From Pectinatus sottacetonis (lineage in GTDB: Bacteria > Bacillota > Negativicutes > Selenomonadales > Selenomonadaceae): a stretch of DNA of 64,000 nucleotides. Under the pieces are notes generated by a model. It did not search any database and had not been told where the DNA came from. It saw only the letters and a program-made list of their open reading frames with translations. Position numbers and translations under genes: made by a program. Positions within the stretch are counted from its first letter, which is position 1. Each line of letters begins with the position of its first letter. This document shows positions 45,918 through 55,355 of this stretch, piece by piece. The stretch spans positions 1,994,001 to 2,058,000 of the forward strand of contig NZ_WIQK01000001.1 of NCBI RefSeq assembly GCF_015732155.1. Reading direction: 5' to 3'.

Positions 45918-46571
45918 TCAATGAATCAGCATACGGCGATCGACATTGGTAAGATGATTAGACATTGCTGTGACAGCTTGGGAAAAATCACTAGCCTCTA
46001 TTGCATCAAGAACACACTTATGTTCTTTACTGGCAACCTGGCAGTATTTTGACAGAGTACCAGATAAAATTAAATAACGTTTGATGATCGTATTAACCCA
46101 TTCAACCATTTCAGCCAAAAAGCTGTTATTGGTAAATCTGGCAATATTTACATGAAAGAGAAAGTCCATTTCGATATATTCCTCAAACTCATCAGCTGCA
46201 GCAGCTTCGCATCTTTTCTTGTCGAGCTTTTTCAGTTCATTGATTTGTTTTTTTGTTATATTATTTTCCAGAAGGGATACAGCTAATTCCTCCAAACAGC
46301 GGCGTACCTGAGTGACTTGCTGTACATCATGGGCAGTTATATTGGAAACTACTATACTGTTATTTGTGTTTACTGAGGCAATGTTTTCATGTACCAGCTT
46401 AATGAGAGCAGCCTTTATAGGAGTTCTGCTTATTTCAAGCTGGTCAGCAAGTTTTTCTTCTGCTAAAATTTCACCCGGTTTAAGCTCGTTTTTTATAATA
46501 GCACCCTTTATAATTTCATATGCCTGGTCAGAAAGTTTCTTGGTCTTTTTTACCGTTGCCAATTTGGACAT
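45918..46571 (-). CDS. GntR family regulator, FadR subfamily
   Basis: A 217-residue regulator: N-terminal winged helix (ILAEEKLADQLEISRTPIKA) and an all-helical FCD effector domain with metal-binding-type residues (EMDFLFHVNIAR, EHKCVLDAI). GGGGGAAA precedes the ATG. It is internal to the operon it probably controls. FadR-type proteins bind TTGTATACAA-like palindromes; such sites flank the first genes of this operon and the divergent AEC gene. Confidence 0.88.
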   Translation of the reverse strand: MSKLATVKKTKKLSDQAYEIIKGAIIKNELKPGEILAEEKLADQLEISRTPIKAALIKLVHENIASVNTNNSIVVSNITAHDVQQVTQVRRCLEELAVSLLENNITKKQINELKKLDKKRCEAAAADEFEEYIEMDFLFHVNIARFTNNSFLAEMVEWVNTIIKRYLILSGTLSKYCQVASKEHKCVLDAIEASDFSQAVTAMSNHLTNVDRRMLIH

Positions 46572-46592
46572 TCAGATTTCCCCCGTGATTGT

Positions 46593-47429
46593 TTATTTTC
46601 TAAGTAGAGGAAAAGTCATACAATGCGGACCGCCGCCGGCTTTTACGATTTCATTTATATCCACTTCAATAACCTTTATACCGCGTTTATCAAGCTGCGT
46701 ATTCACATATTCATTGCTCTTTAATGATATGACTCGTTTATTCCCCAGAGCTTCCACATTGCATCCCAGATGAAATACTTTTTCATCTGGAACATTAATG
46801 GTTTCAATGCCTTTTTTTTTCAAAAGCTGTAAAAAATCAGCAGGCAGAGCTTTTTGGTAAACTAAAGCTAATTTTTCATCAACTAAATTGAACAGCAGAT
46901 CAAGATGTAAATAAGATTCATCGCAAGGAACAGGAACCACTTCATAGCCGTATTTAGAAATACCGGCTTTTATTTCTTCGATTCCTTTAGTATTAGTACG
47001 TGCTACCATACCAATAGCTAAAGTATTATCATCGAGAAAAGTGAAATCTCCACCCTCAAATAAGCCTTCCTTTACTTCGGCAATTAAGGGGATACCTAGC
47101 TCTTCCATTCTGTTGCGATAGGCTTCTCTCTCTAAAAAACGGATCGGTTCACGAAAATTGCCTAAAACATAACCTTCACGCAGGCAGCAGCCAAAATCAC
47201 GTGAAAAAGTAGAATTAGGACGTTTTTCATCAGCGTCAAGCAGAATTGTTTCCACACCATTATCTTCATAGGCCTTAACCATTGCCAGATGCTCTTTTTC
47301 CATTATATCACGGCTCAATTTGGTACGCGACCACTGTTTGGCAATCTCATTTATGGGAGCCGCCTGCAGATAAGTAGGACGGCTCATTAACACTTTTTTT
47401 AATACTCCACTGGAATTTTTTACAAACAT
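46593..47429 (-). CDS. Arginine deiminase-like guanidino hydrolase (DDAH/ADI superfamily)
   Basis: A 278-residue guanidino-modifying enzyme. The catalytic set is visible: Asp78 in FSRDFG, Glu125 in FEGGD, His175 in LHLDLLF and nucleophile Cys270 in GGGPHCMTFPL. It would hydrolyse a guanidino group to a ureido group plus ammonia or an amine. It is shorter than bacterial arginine deiminases (about 410) and closer to dimethylarginine dimethylaminohydrolase size. Free arginine, methylarginines, 4-guanidinobutyrate or an acylated arginine are all possible. AGGAAG precedes the ATG. Confidence 0.85.
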   Translation of the reverse strand: MFVKNSSGVLKKVLMSRPTYLQAAPINEIAKQWSRTKLSRDIMEKEHLAMVKAYEDNGVETILLDADEKRPNSTFSRDFGCCLREGYVLGNFREPIRFLEREAYRNRMEELGIPLIAEVKEGLFEGGDFTFLDDNTLAIGMVARTNTKGIEEIKAGISKYGYEVVPVPCDESYLHLDLLFNLVDEKLALVYQKALPADFLQLLKKKGIETINVPDEKVFHLGCNVEALGNKRVISLKSNEYVNTQLDKRGIKVIEVDINEIVKAGGGPHCMTFPLLRK

Positions 47430-47469
47430 ATTTATACTTCCTATCTAATTTATTGATGATACACAGGAA

Positions 47470-48303
47470 CTACTTTTGTGCATTGGAGATAGCTAACTTG
47501 CTGTATTCTTTAATCCATTTTTTGAAATTACCATTATCTTTATTTTCCTTGATAACTTCATTAATTATTTTTAACAGGTCTTCATTCCCCTTATTAATAG
47601 CGAGAGCAGTGTCTTTTTTATCATCCTTAAATACGGCATCACTGAATGCCAGAGAATCATTAGAAGTCAGGTACTGCTGGGCAACAATACTTTCAACAAC
47701 AATACCAGCTATTTTCTTATTAGTAAGTTCAAGGACAAGACTAGGAACTTTATCCAGAGCAACTAAGCGGGAATCAGGCATTTCTGCTTTAGCTAATTTT
47801 GCCTGGGTAGTATTTTTTTCGGCGCCTATGGTTTTTCCCTTAAAATCAGCTAAGGTTTTTAAGCTGCCAGCATCCTCTTTCCTAATAAGAAGTTTTTGAT
47901 GTGAAGTTAAATAAACATCAGAAAAATCAACAGTCTTTTTTCTTTCAGCTGTAGGATTGATTCCGGCAATAGCAAGATCTACCTTGCCTGCCTTCAAGGA
48001 AGATAGCAGCGCATCAAAACTCATATCTTCAATTTTTAATTTTACACCAAGTTTGTCAGCAATAGCTTTTGCTAAAGCCATATCTATACCGGTTACATGG
48101 TGATCACTGCTGGAAGTATCAACAAACTCATATGGTGGGTAGCCGGATGCAGTCCCAACAACAAGGACACCCTTTGCCTTAATAGATTTTAGCAGATCAG
48201 CCTTGGCAGACGATTGATTGCTGCTGCCACAGCCGGCAAACATCATTGCCGCAGCCATAACAGATAAAAAAACAGCGATTAATTTTTTAAAATTGAATTT
48301 CAT
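47470..48303 (-). CDS. Amino-acid ABC transporter substrate-binding lipoprotein
   Basis: A 277-residue family 3 solute-binding protein. A lipoprotein signal (FLSVMAAAMMFAGCGSSNQS, lipobox Cys in FAGC) anchors it outside the membrane. The core has VVGTASGYPPYEFVD, GIDMALAKAIADKLG and VDLAIAGINPTAERKKTVDF, typical of polar or basic amino-acid binders. ATG 48303 is preferred to an upstream start (48318) because GAGGAGG lies just before it. Confidence 0.92.
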   Translation of the reverse strand: MKFNFKKLIAVFLSVMAAAMMFAGCGSSNQSSAKADLLKSIKAKGVLVVGTASGYPPYEFVDTSSSDHHVTGIDMALAKAIADKLGVKLKIEDMSFDALLSSLKAGKVDLAIAGINPTAERKKTVDFSDVYLTSHQKLLIRKEDAGSLKTLADFKGKTIGAEKNTTQAKLAKAEMPDSRLVALDKVPSLVLELTNKKIAGIVVESIVAQQYLTSNDSLAFSDAVFKDDKKDTALAINKGNEDLLKIINEVIKENKDNGNFKKWIKEYSKLAISNAQK

Positions 48304-48358
48304 AGATATCCTCCTCAAATTAACAGAACAAATTTATTTTAATATAATTAACGTACCA

Positions 48359-49042
48359 TCAGGTACTTTTTCCCATATACTTTTCCATGTATCTTACACC
48401 GCAGGAAATAGTAAAAGTTATCACAAAGTAGATAGCGGCAACAATAAACAACGGCTGCATAGGCTGGAAACTTATGCCTTGGATAGTATTGGCTGTGTAC
48501 ATAAGGTCAGCCATTCCAATTACAGAAACCTGCGAAGAAGTTTTTATTATAGTAACAAATTCATTGCCAAGAGCAGGCAGAATATTTTTTATTGCCTGGG
48601 GTAAAACAACAAGCCGCATCGCAGAGGGACTATTGAATCCCAGAGAACGGGCAGCCTCCATCTGTCCTTTTTCTACTGACTGGATACCACTGCGGACTAT
48701 TTCACAGATATATGCGGATGTATTTATTGTAAGGGCTAATATCCCAGAAGCAACCCTGTCGATACTTACACCACCTATATACATAGAAGGAAAGTTTATT
48801 CCCAGCATTGGTAGTCCAAAAAAAGCAATTGAAATTTGGACCAAAACGGGGGTGCCGCGGATCAGTTCCACATAAGCATTGGATATCCAGCGAAAAGCGC
48901 CTACCTTGCTTATTTTCATTAGTGCCAGAATAGTTCCGATTATAAGTCCGCCAATGATAGAGAAAAAGGAAATACTCACAGTCATTTTTGTACCAGCCCA
49001 GAACATATCACTGTACTTTAAAAACACATCTAAGATTGACAT
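48359..49042 (-). CDS. Amino-acid ABC transporter permease
   Basis: A 227-residue His/Glu/Gln/Arg-type permease. It has membrane segments and the EAA loop EAARSLGFNSPSAMRLVVLP that contacts the ATPase. GTATAC palindromes lie 18-50 bases before the start, so the gene may have its own regulated promoter as well as read-through from the ATPase gene. Confidence 0.92.
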   Translation of the reverse strand: MSILDVFLKYSDMFWAGTKMTVSISFFSIIGGLIIGTILALMKISKVGAFRWISNAYVELIRGTPVLVQISIAFFGLPMLGINFPSMYIGGVSIDRVASGILALTINTSAYICEIVRSGIQSVEKGQMEAARSLGFNSPSAMRLVVLPQAIKNILPALGNEFVTIIKTSSQVSVIGMADLMYTANTIQGISFQPMQPLFIVAAIYFVITFTISCGVRYMEKYMGKST

Positions 49043-49059
49043 TACTCCACCTCACAAAT

Positions 49060-49093
49060 TTCTGTATACAGAATCCCAAATTCCGTATACAAT
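49060..49093. promoter_or_regulatory. Two GTATAC operator boxes upstream of the permease
   Basis: TTCTGTATACAGAA (49060-49073) is a perfect palindrome; a second GTATAC (49085-49090, in TTCCGTATACAAT) follows. The same core occurs at 50167 and 50273. FadR-type GntR binding is inferred. Confidence 0.65.
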
Positions 49094-49286
49094 AACTAAA
49101 TAAAAAAAAATAACAAATATATTTATTTCTGCATATACTGGTAAAATACTAATGACCCTTATCTGCCGTTAAAAAGGCGAAGAGTTAATGTAATTAAACT
49201 ATTGTACAGTTAAATACTATATAAAAATTATAAAGACAGTATAATTTTGCAGCAGTGTTCATTTCTTAAAAATTAAAGTACATAAA

Positions 49287-50075
49287 TTAAAGCACTTTTT
49301 TCAAGAAAGAACGGACTCGTTCGTGTTCACTATGATTAAAGACATGGTCGGGTGAGCCTTTTTCCACTATCCTGCCAGCATCCATAAAGACAACATCGGA
49401 AGCAACTTCACGGGTAAATCCCATTTCATGGCTGACGATAAGCATTGTCATACCTGACTTAGCCAGATCTTTCATAACCTGGAGTACTTCTCCAACCATT
49501 TCCGGGTCCAGAGCAGAAGTCGGTTCATCAAACAACATTACATTGGGATTCATAGCCAAGGCACGTGCTATTGCGATACGCTGTTTCTGTCCGCCGGATA
49601 ACTGGCTGGGATAAGCATCTTTCTTATCAGCAAGGCCAACCTTGTTCAAAAGCTCCATTCCTGTTTCCTCTGCTTCCTTTTTGGATACTTTTAGTAAATT
49701 AATAGGAGCTAATGTAATATTTTCCATAACGGTAAGATGGGGAAACAAATTAAAATGCTGAAAAACCATGCCGATTTTCTGGCGAATTTTGTCAATGCTG
49801 GTTGAACCGTTGACGATAGATTGTCCATTATAGAAAATATCACCATTGTCAATACTTTCCAGTTGGTTGATGCAGCGCAGTAAAGTGCTTTTTCCGGCAC
49901 CGGAAGGACCTATAATAGTAACGACTTCCCCTTTTTTTACCGAAAGCCCCACTTCTTTAAGAACTTTTATTTCTTTAAAAGTTTTAAAAACATTTTTTAC
50001 ATCAATAATCGGATCAGCTTCGTCATAACATGGAGCTGCTACTGCTGCTGCCTGCGTACTAAAAAGATTAAACAT
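49287..50075 (-). CDS. Amino-acid ABC transporter ATP-binding protein
   Basis: A 262-residue GlnQ/HisP-type ATPase: Walker [11 protein letters not shown]-loop [12 protein letters not shown], signature [16 protein letters not shown], Walker [15 protein letters not shown] and His switch VSHEMGF. About 25 extra residues precede the usual start ([20 protein letters not shown]), but AAGGGGCGG supports this ATG. It is the first gene of the operon. A 244-base gap containing operators separates it from the permease. Confidence 0.93.
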   Translation of the reverse strand: MFNLFSTQAAAVAAPCYDEADPIIDVKNVFKTFKEIKVLKEVGLSVKKGEVVTIIGPSGAGKSTLLRCINQLESIDNGDIFYNGQSIVNGSTSIDKIRQKIGMVFQHFNLFPHLTVMENITLAPINLLKVSKKEAEETGMELLNKVGLADKKDAYPSQLSGGQKQRIAIARALAMNPNVMLFDEPTSALDPEMVGEVLQVMKDLAKSGMTMLIVSHEMGFTREVASDVVFMDAGRIVEKGSPDHVFNHSEHERVRSFLKKVL

Positions 50076-50104
50076 TTATATCCGCCCCTTCTTTTTTACA
50101 AATA

Positions 50105-50144
50105 AAAAATAAAAAGGCGCTCTGATAGTAAATATCAGAACGCC
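50105..50144 (-). terminator. Leader terminator/attenuator of the ABC operon
   Basis: Read leftward, GGCG-TTCTGATA pairs with TATCAGA-CGCC around a five-base loop (50116-50144), followed by a long T-rich run. It lies between the promoter at 50166-50194 and the ATPase start at 50075, so transcripts would meet it within about 50 bases. Confidence 0.7.
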
Positions 50145-50165
50145 CTTGTTCATTTTGTTGTGATA

Positions 50166-50194
50166 AGTATACTATGCAAAAATACACTTGTCAA
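50166..50194 (-). promoter_or_regulatory. Promoter of the ABC/guanidino operon with GTATAC over the -10 box
   Basis: Leftward TTGACA (50194-50189), 17 bases, TATACT (50171-50166). A GTATAC box (50167-50172) overlaps the -10 element, the expected position for a repressor. Confidence 0.75.
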
Positions 50195-50238
50195 CAATAT
50201 TTTTACTAAAAAAATATTGATTTTAAAAATAAATGTTC

Positions 50239-50287
50239 TTGACAGCATAAGGGTTTATCAGTATTCTTTATTGTATACTGGATACAA
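50239..50287 (+). promoter_or_regulatory. Promoter-operator of the AEC carrier gene
   Basis: TTGACA (50239-50244), 17 bases, TATTCT (50262-50267). The palindrome TTGTATACTGGATACAA (50271-50287) covers the expected start point. Confidence 0.75.
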
Positions 50288-50306
50288 CAAAGGAGGACTC
50301 ATATAA

Positions 50307-51230
50307 ATGCCGCATATCGTAGATCAAATGATAGTACTTACCCTGCTTACATTACTGGGATTCGTTTGTTTTAAAACGGGAATAATGAATGAAATGGCCA
50401 ACAAATACTTTTCCAAGTTAATAATCAGCATCATGTGTCCTGCCATCATAATAGATTCTGTTGTTAACATGCACCATGAAGAATCACAATCAACTGTACT
50501 GCTTGTTTTTGCTGCAGCCATAATACTGTATCTTATCCTGCCTATTTTGTCCAAAATATGCTGTAAGATATTCGGTGTAGAAACTTCGCAGGCAAAATTA
50601 TATGAAGCCATGCTGGTGTTTTCCAATGTTGGATTTATGGGGATACCCGTTGTACAGGCTGTTTATGGCAATAGTGCCATATTTTACTTATCAATATTTA
50701 TATTTGTTTATAACATGTTTGTATTTACTTATGGGACTTATCTCGTAAGTCAGGGAGCAACCGAGAGAAAATTCCTCATAAAAGATACATTTAACGCGGC
50801 AGTTATCGGTTCATTATTGGGAATAGTCCTCTATTTCCTGCACATAAAACCACCGGCAACTGTATGTACGGCCATTGGTATGATAGGACAAACAACTACA
50901 CCGCTGGCCATGATAGTTATTGGCTCAACACTGGGCTCCACCCCTATAAAAACAATATTCAATGTGCGGAAACTTTACTTTATGAGCATAGTGAAATTAT
51001 TACTGCTGCCCATAGCTGTAAGATTTATTTTTGCCCTTTTTATCCATGATCCCGTGATACTGGGAGTATGTGTTATCGTTGCCGGAATGCCTGTGGCCAG
51101 TAACCTTGTTATGCTTTGCAACCAATATGGCGGGGATAGTGCTTTATTGGCGAAAGGAAGTTTTATGACTACCGTATTATCAGTTTTTACTATACCATTG
51201 GTAGCGTGGTTTGCCATAATGCCCATGTAG
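50307..51230 (+). CDS. AEC family transporter
   Basis: A 307-residue auxin-efflux-carrier-family protein with ten hydrophobic segments in two halves. VFSNVGFMGIPVVQAVYGN is the unwound helix of the first half, and GMPVASNLVMLCNQYGGD that of the second. Characterised bacterial members carry malate, malonate or similar acids. AAAGGAGGA precedes the ATG. It is divergent from the guanidino operon with shared operator type, so it likely exports an acid product or imports a substrate of that pathway. Confidence 0.88.
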   Translation: MPHIVDQMIVLTLLTLLGFVCFKTGIMNEMANKYFSKLIISIMCPAIIIDSVVNMHHEESQSTVLLVFAAAIILYLILPILSKICCKIFGVETSQAKLYEAMLVFSNVGFMGIPVVQAVYGNSAIFYLSIFIFVYNMFVFTYGTYLVSQGATERKFLIKDTFNAAVIGSLLGIVLYFLHIKPPATVCTAIGMIGQTTTPLAMIVIGSTLGSTPIKTIFNVRKLYFMSIVKLLLLPIAVRFIFALFIHDPVILGVCVIVAGMPVASNLVMLCNQYGGDSALLAKGSFMTTVLSVFTIPLVAWFAIMPM

Positions 51231-51274
51231 CATTTTATCTATGACGGACATGTGAATTGTTATGCATTTAAAAT

Positions 51275-51740
51275 TTGTGGCGAGAATTCCCCCACTTTTA
51301 AAGTGGCAGGATGAATCGCCATGGTCTTGATATTGTAAATATAATTTTCTCATATTATGATATTATCAGTCGAAATTATTAGAGAACTTTTATAATAAGA
51401 GAATCATATTATAATTAACATTCAGATTTTATGATGCATTACCATCTCGTTTCGGTTGTAAAATATCGTTGCAAGGTAACAAAAACTAATAGGAGGTAAG
51501 AATATGAATAAGGTATATAAATTCCGCGTATAGCCTAATATTGATCAGTTTACTATGTTAGCAAAGACTTTTGGTTGCATACGTTTTATCTATAATAAAA
51601 ATGCTTAATTATAGAACTGAACATTATAAAAAAACTAAGCAAAGCCTGAAAAATACACTTACACAATATAAAACAGAATTTATTTCTCAAAAAGTTTGAT
51701 AATCTTGTTTTGCTAATGCACAGTTAATAGTACAACGATA
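51275..51740 (+). mobile_element. Decayed IS200/IS605 element (tnpA and tnpB 5' fragments)
   Basis: A possible left-end hairpin (CCCCCACTTTTAAAGTGGCAG, near 51287-51307, allowing a gap) is followed by HYHLVSVVKYRCKV near 51433, the start of a Y1 transposase. A TnpB start follows near 51504 (MNKVYKFRV, stop, then NIDQFTMLAKTFGCIRFIYN). Internal stops and missing bodies show it is dead. This accounts for most of the 500-base gap. Confidence 0.7.
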
Positions 51741-51742
51741 AT

Positions 51743-53221
51743 TTATATATATTGTTTTTCTATATTTACCTTAAAGTCATAAATTTTTTTATATTTATTA
51801 TATAAATTTTCAAAAAATGCAACTTTAGATTTATTAGGTAAATACTTTTTCATTTTTGTTGTTTCGACATTACAACCTTCAAAATAACATACTGCCCCAT
51901 ATGATACTGTCTCTGGAATATTAATGGCAATAATAGTTTTATTTAAAACATCAGCCTTTAATTGCAACCAAAATTCATTTTTTACTGCAGGCCCAATAAC
52001 TTTAATAATATTAAAATTATTATTAAGATCATCAAAACAATTATATAAATTTTTTAATTCCAAGCATAATCCTACAGAAATATCAAATAAAATTTGATTA
52101 CTTGATAGTTTATTTGTGAAACCATAATATAATCCCTTAGCGAAAACATTCTTTTCAGGAGAACCATTACCGCGTAAATGAGGAAAAAATAAATTGGCCT
52201 CATTTATAATAGGTGATCTTGCATATTCGATTTCTAATATTTTGAATGCACTAATTAAATTCTCATAATTATAATTAAATAATTTTTGAAAACTTTCGAA
52301 GCAAATTCCAGCACAAGGCAGTGATGCAAATAAAGTGTATTTTTTACTATCAATATAAATTCCATTAGAAAGTTTACTTTTGAATGAATGCTCATTGATT
52401 TTTATAGTATTACTTATAGATAGTAGAGCTTCAGTAGTTCCTGTAGAATTGAGTAATTCATTATTTTTTAGATCAACTGCAACAGACCCGGACATATGGT
52501 CATGTCCTGCTATATACACCTTACAATCAGATGAAAATTTTAAACATTTTTTCATTACATCGGAAACAATACCAACAGCAGAGTTATTAGGAATTATTTT
52601 AGGCATAATATCAGATGGAAGGGAAAATTTTTTTAGTAAAAAAGAAGACCATTGTTTATTTTTTATATCTAATAACATTGTTCTACTGGCAAGTGTATAA
52701 TCCATCGTTTTTTTCTCAGTGAGAAGATATGCAATATAATTGGGAAGATTAAGCCATTTTACATTAATATTTGAATTAACAATAAATTTATCATATAACC
52801 ATTTGATTTTAAATACGCTGTAATTACTATGAACAGGAAGGCCCGTAATGGTATATATTTCTTTAATATCAGTTTGTGATAATAAATCTAAATAATTTTC
52901 TCCTCTTTTATCATACCATGCTATCATGGGCCCGATTACATGCCCTGTTTTAGTTATTAATACGCCTGTTTCACCGACACTTGCGATAATTATTTTTTCT
53001 ATAGTGTATAAATCACAAATATTAAACAGGATAATCTGTTTTTTTATTATTTCCCATAGTTTTATATAATTAAAATCTTCATCATTATTTTTTAAAATTT
53101 TTGGAGTATTAAATTTTTTTTGAATAACAAAATTTTTGCTATTTATTGAATACAATGATATCTTTGTGTTAGTTGAACCTATATCTAATACAAAATCAAC
53201 TTTCATTTTTCCCATAAACAT
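51743..53221 (-). CDS. FGGY family carbohydrate kinase
   Basis: A 492-residue sugar kinase with DIGSTNTKISLYS (phosphate 1), GPMIAWYDKRG, YIAGHDHMSGSVAVDL (catalytic Asp region) and NSTGTTEALLS (adenosine region). Family members phosphorylate ketopentoses, hexonates, glycerol or similar. It overlaps the end of the PTS IIC gene by 26 bases if the first ATG (53221) is used; ATG 53215 or 53206 are alternatives. A free kinase in an operon with a phosphorylating PTS suggests a second phosphorylation or a second, non-PTS substrate. Confidence 0.85.
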   Translation of the reverse strand: MFMGKMKVDFVLDIGSTNTKISLYSINSKNFVIQKKFNTPKILKNNDEDFNYIKLWEIIKKQIILFNICDLYTIEKIIIASVGETGVLITKTGHVIGPMIAWYDKRGENYLDLLSQTDIKEIYTITGLPVHSNYSVFKIKWLYDKFIVNSNINVKWLNLPNYIAYLLTEKKTMDYTLASRTMLLDIKNKQWSSFLLKKFSLPSDIMPKIIPNNSAVGIVSDVMKKCLKFSSDCKVYIAGHDHMSGSVAVDLKNNELLNSTGTTEALLSISNTIKINEHSFKSKLSNGIYIDSKKYTLFASLPCAGICFESFQKLFNYNYENLISAFKILEIEYARSPIINEANLFFPHLRGNGSPEKNVFAKGLYYGFTNKLSSNQILFDISVGLCLELKNLYNCFDDLNNNFNIIKVIGPAVKNEFWLQLKADVLNKTIIAINIPETVSYGAVCYFEGCNVETTKMKKYLPNKSKVAFFENLYNKYKKIYDFKVNIEKQYI

Positions 53222-54572
53222 ATCCTTTGGTCCATTTGTAAATGAAATATATAATAACAGCGATAACAGGAATTAATGCTATTGATAAAATATTTCCTTG
53301 GAATATTTTCATAATCCAGAAACGATAGGGATTTCCTCCATCTAAGAAACTAGAAACAAGGCCACTTGAATTAGGAGGAAAATTGAATTGGACATCCTTC
53401 GCCATATGTGTTACAAATGGAGCTATATTAGTCGCTATTAGTAAATCTCCAATCATACAAGGTATACTGATGATAATTGCTCTAAAAATATTTCCTTTAG
53501 TGGCCAAAACTATCATTGAAGCAAATACAGCTAAATTAGCTAAATCTCCCAGTGGAAGAACTTGATTTGCTGGGATAAGAAATGCGAATATAACAGCAAG
53601 TGGTGTTAACAGTAATGCTGTAGAAATTATTGCAGGACTGCCTATAGCTACAGCAATATCAAGCCCAATGTATAAATCTTTGCGGTTAGGGTATTTTTTA
53701 TTGAGAAACTTCTTTATCGATTCTGATAATGGTAATAATCCTTCCATAAGAATTTTTACCATTCTAGGTAATATAAACATAACAGCACCTATGTTTATTC
53801 CTAAAATCAACGTATTTTTAAAATTATAACCGGCAAGAATTCCTACCATGATACCCAGAATAATACCAATAAGCATTGGTTCTCCAAAAACACCGAACTT
53901 TTTTTGTATGCTTTGTGGATCTATGTGTATTTTATTTATAACTGGTATTTTATCAATGATTTTATCTCCTAATAGTCCTATAGGGAAAAATACAGCAGAT
54001 GATAAGGTGGGCAGTGATATACCTTCCAAACCAAAATACTTTTCTACCAAGGGAGCTGACCAATCCGCTAATTTGAATATCACTATAGCGGTTATACCAG
54101 CAGCTAAAAGACCTAACAAAAAACTATCGGTACTATAGTATACTAATGCACCAGCCAGTGCAAAATGCCAATAATTCCACATATCAACATCTACAGTTCT
54201 TGTTAAATTAAAGGCTAATAAAGCAATATTAATAAGGATAGTTAGTGGAATAACAAAAGCAGCTATGGGGGAACCCCATGTTATTGCCGCAAGAGGGGGC
54301 CATCCAAGATCGACTATAGGTAAATTTATGCCACTGTGTGTAACCATAGATTGGGCAGCAGGTCCAATATTATTGGTTAGAATACCAAAGATAGCATATA
54401 TTCCGACAAATCCCATTCCTACAGTTAGTGATGATCTAAGTGCTATAGAAATTGGAATTCTAAAAAACATTGCAAGTATAAATAATACTAATGGCAACAT
54501 AACTGTAGGACCAAAACTCAAGATATATTTTACAGTGTCAAGTAAAAATAAACTGAAATTCATAATAAACAC
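53196..54572 (-). CDS. PTS galactitol-family IIC permease
   Basis: A 458-residue permease of the galactitol (GatC/SgcC) family with about nine to eleven hydrophobic segments. GWPPLAAITWGSPIAAFVIP and FGEPMLIGIILGIMVG match family core motifs. It imports and phosphorylates a polyol or sugar using the IIB protein encoded 9 bases upstream. The substrate is unknown: the partner kinase and aldolase are compatible with tagatose/galactitol-type or hexonate-type chemistry. Confidence 0.88.
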   Translation of the reverse strand: MFIMNFSLFLLDTVKYILSFGPTVMLPLVLFILAMFFRIPISIALRSSLTVGMGFVGIYAIFGILTNNIGPAAQSMVTHSGINLPIVDLGWPPLAAITWGSPIAAFVIPLTILINIALLAFNLTRTVDVDMWNYWHFALAGALVYYSTDSFLLGLLAAGITAIVIFKLADWSAPLVEKYFGLEGISLPTLSSAVFFPIGLLGDKIIDKIPVINKIHIDPQSIQKKFGVFGEPMLIGIILGIMVGILAGYNFKNTLILGINIGAVMFILPRMVKILMEGLLPLSESIKKFLNKKYPNRKDLYIGLDIAVAIGSPAIISTALLLTPLAVIFAFLIPANQVLPLGDLANLAVFASMIVLATKGNIFRAIIISIPCMIGDLLIATNIAPFVTHMAKDVQFNFPPNSSGLVSSFLDGGNPYRFWIMKIFQGNILSIALIPVIAVIIYFIYKWTKGYVYGKNES

Positions 54573-54581
54573 CGCCCTTTT

Positions 54582-54866
54582 CTATTCGACTAAAATATCA
54601 TAAATCTTTTTTAATGTATCTTCTTCACCAATTCCTGTTAAGAGATTTAATCCTCTGATTACTGGTATATCTAATTTATATGGAATATTAGTAGTGGAAA
54701 TAATTAGATTTATACCATTACAGTTTTTAGGTACGCTAGCTACATTTGATTGATGGTACTCAATATCTAACCCTTTTTCTTTACAATACTGGGCAACTTT
54801 TTCTGCTACTACTGTAGATGTAGCAATTCCCGTTGCACATACAAATAATACATGTTTTTTTGCCAT
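54582..54866 (-). CDS. PTS galactitol-family IIB component
   Basis: A 94-residue cytoplasmic phosphocarrier with the phospho-Cys loop FVCATGIATSTVVAEKV and the following HQSNVASV, typical of GatB. It receives phosphate from IIA and passes it to the sugar at IIC. Confidence 0.9.
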   Translation of the reverse strand: MAKKHVLFVCATGIATSTVVAEKVAQYCKEKGLDIEYHQSNVASVPKNCNGINLIISTTNIPYKLDIPVIRGLNLLTGIGEEDTLKKIYDILVE

Positions 54867-54879
54867 ATAAATTCACTCC

Positions 54880-55341
54880 TTAAAATAAATTTTCGCTAAT
54901 GCATTCAAATACGTCATTTTTTTTAGCTGTAGCAATTTTGGTTAATACTTTTTCTGAGCGGATCATATTCATAATCGCTTGCAGCATCCATAACTGCTTT
55001 TTATTTTCATTTAAAGCCAATAAAAATATTATCCTTGCGTCAATATAATCATTTTCACTTCCCATCACTTTAAATTTAATAGGTTCTTTTAAGACTCCTA
55101 CGCTAATGGAATTTTTAATAACATATTGGGGTAAAGTATGTGGCAGTGCTACACCATATGGTTTTGTAGGTAATCCTGTTGGAAATTTTTTTTCCCGTTC
55201 AATTACGCCTGTTAAATAATCACTAGTAACAAAGTTATTATTTAATAATGGATTTGCTAATATGGTAAAAAGTTCTTTTTGGGTCTGTGCTTTAATATCT
55301 ACGTTCAATAAATCTTTTATAAAAATTAAACTACCCTTCAT
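54880..55341 (-). CDS. PTS fructose/mannitol-type IIA component (GatA-like)
   Basis: A 153-residue IIA domain with EREKKFPTGLPTKPYGVALPHT, where the last His accepts phosphate from HPr. I use ATG 55341 rather than an in-frame start at 55359, which lies across the end of the aldolase gene. About 13 bases separate it from IIB. Confidence 0.88.
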   Translation of the reverse strand: MKGSLIFIKDLLNVDIKAQTQKELFTILANPLLNNNFVTSDYLTGVIEREKKFPTGLPTKPYGVALPHTLPQYVIKNSISVGVLKEPIKFKVMGSENDYIDARIIFLLALNENKKQLWMLQAIMNMIRSEKVLTKIATAKKNDVFECISENLF

Positions 55342-55355
55342 GTAACATGCCCCTG

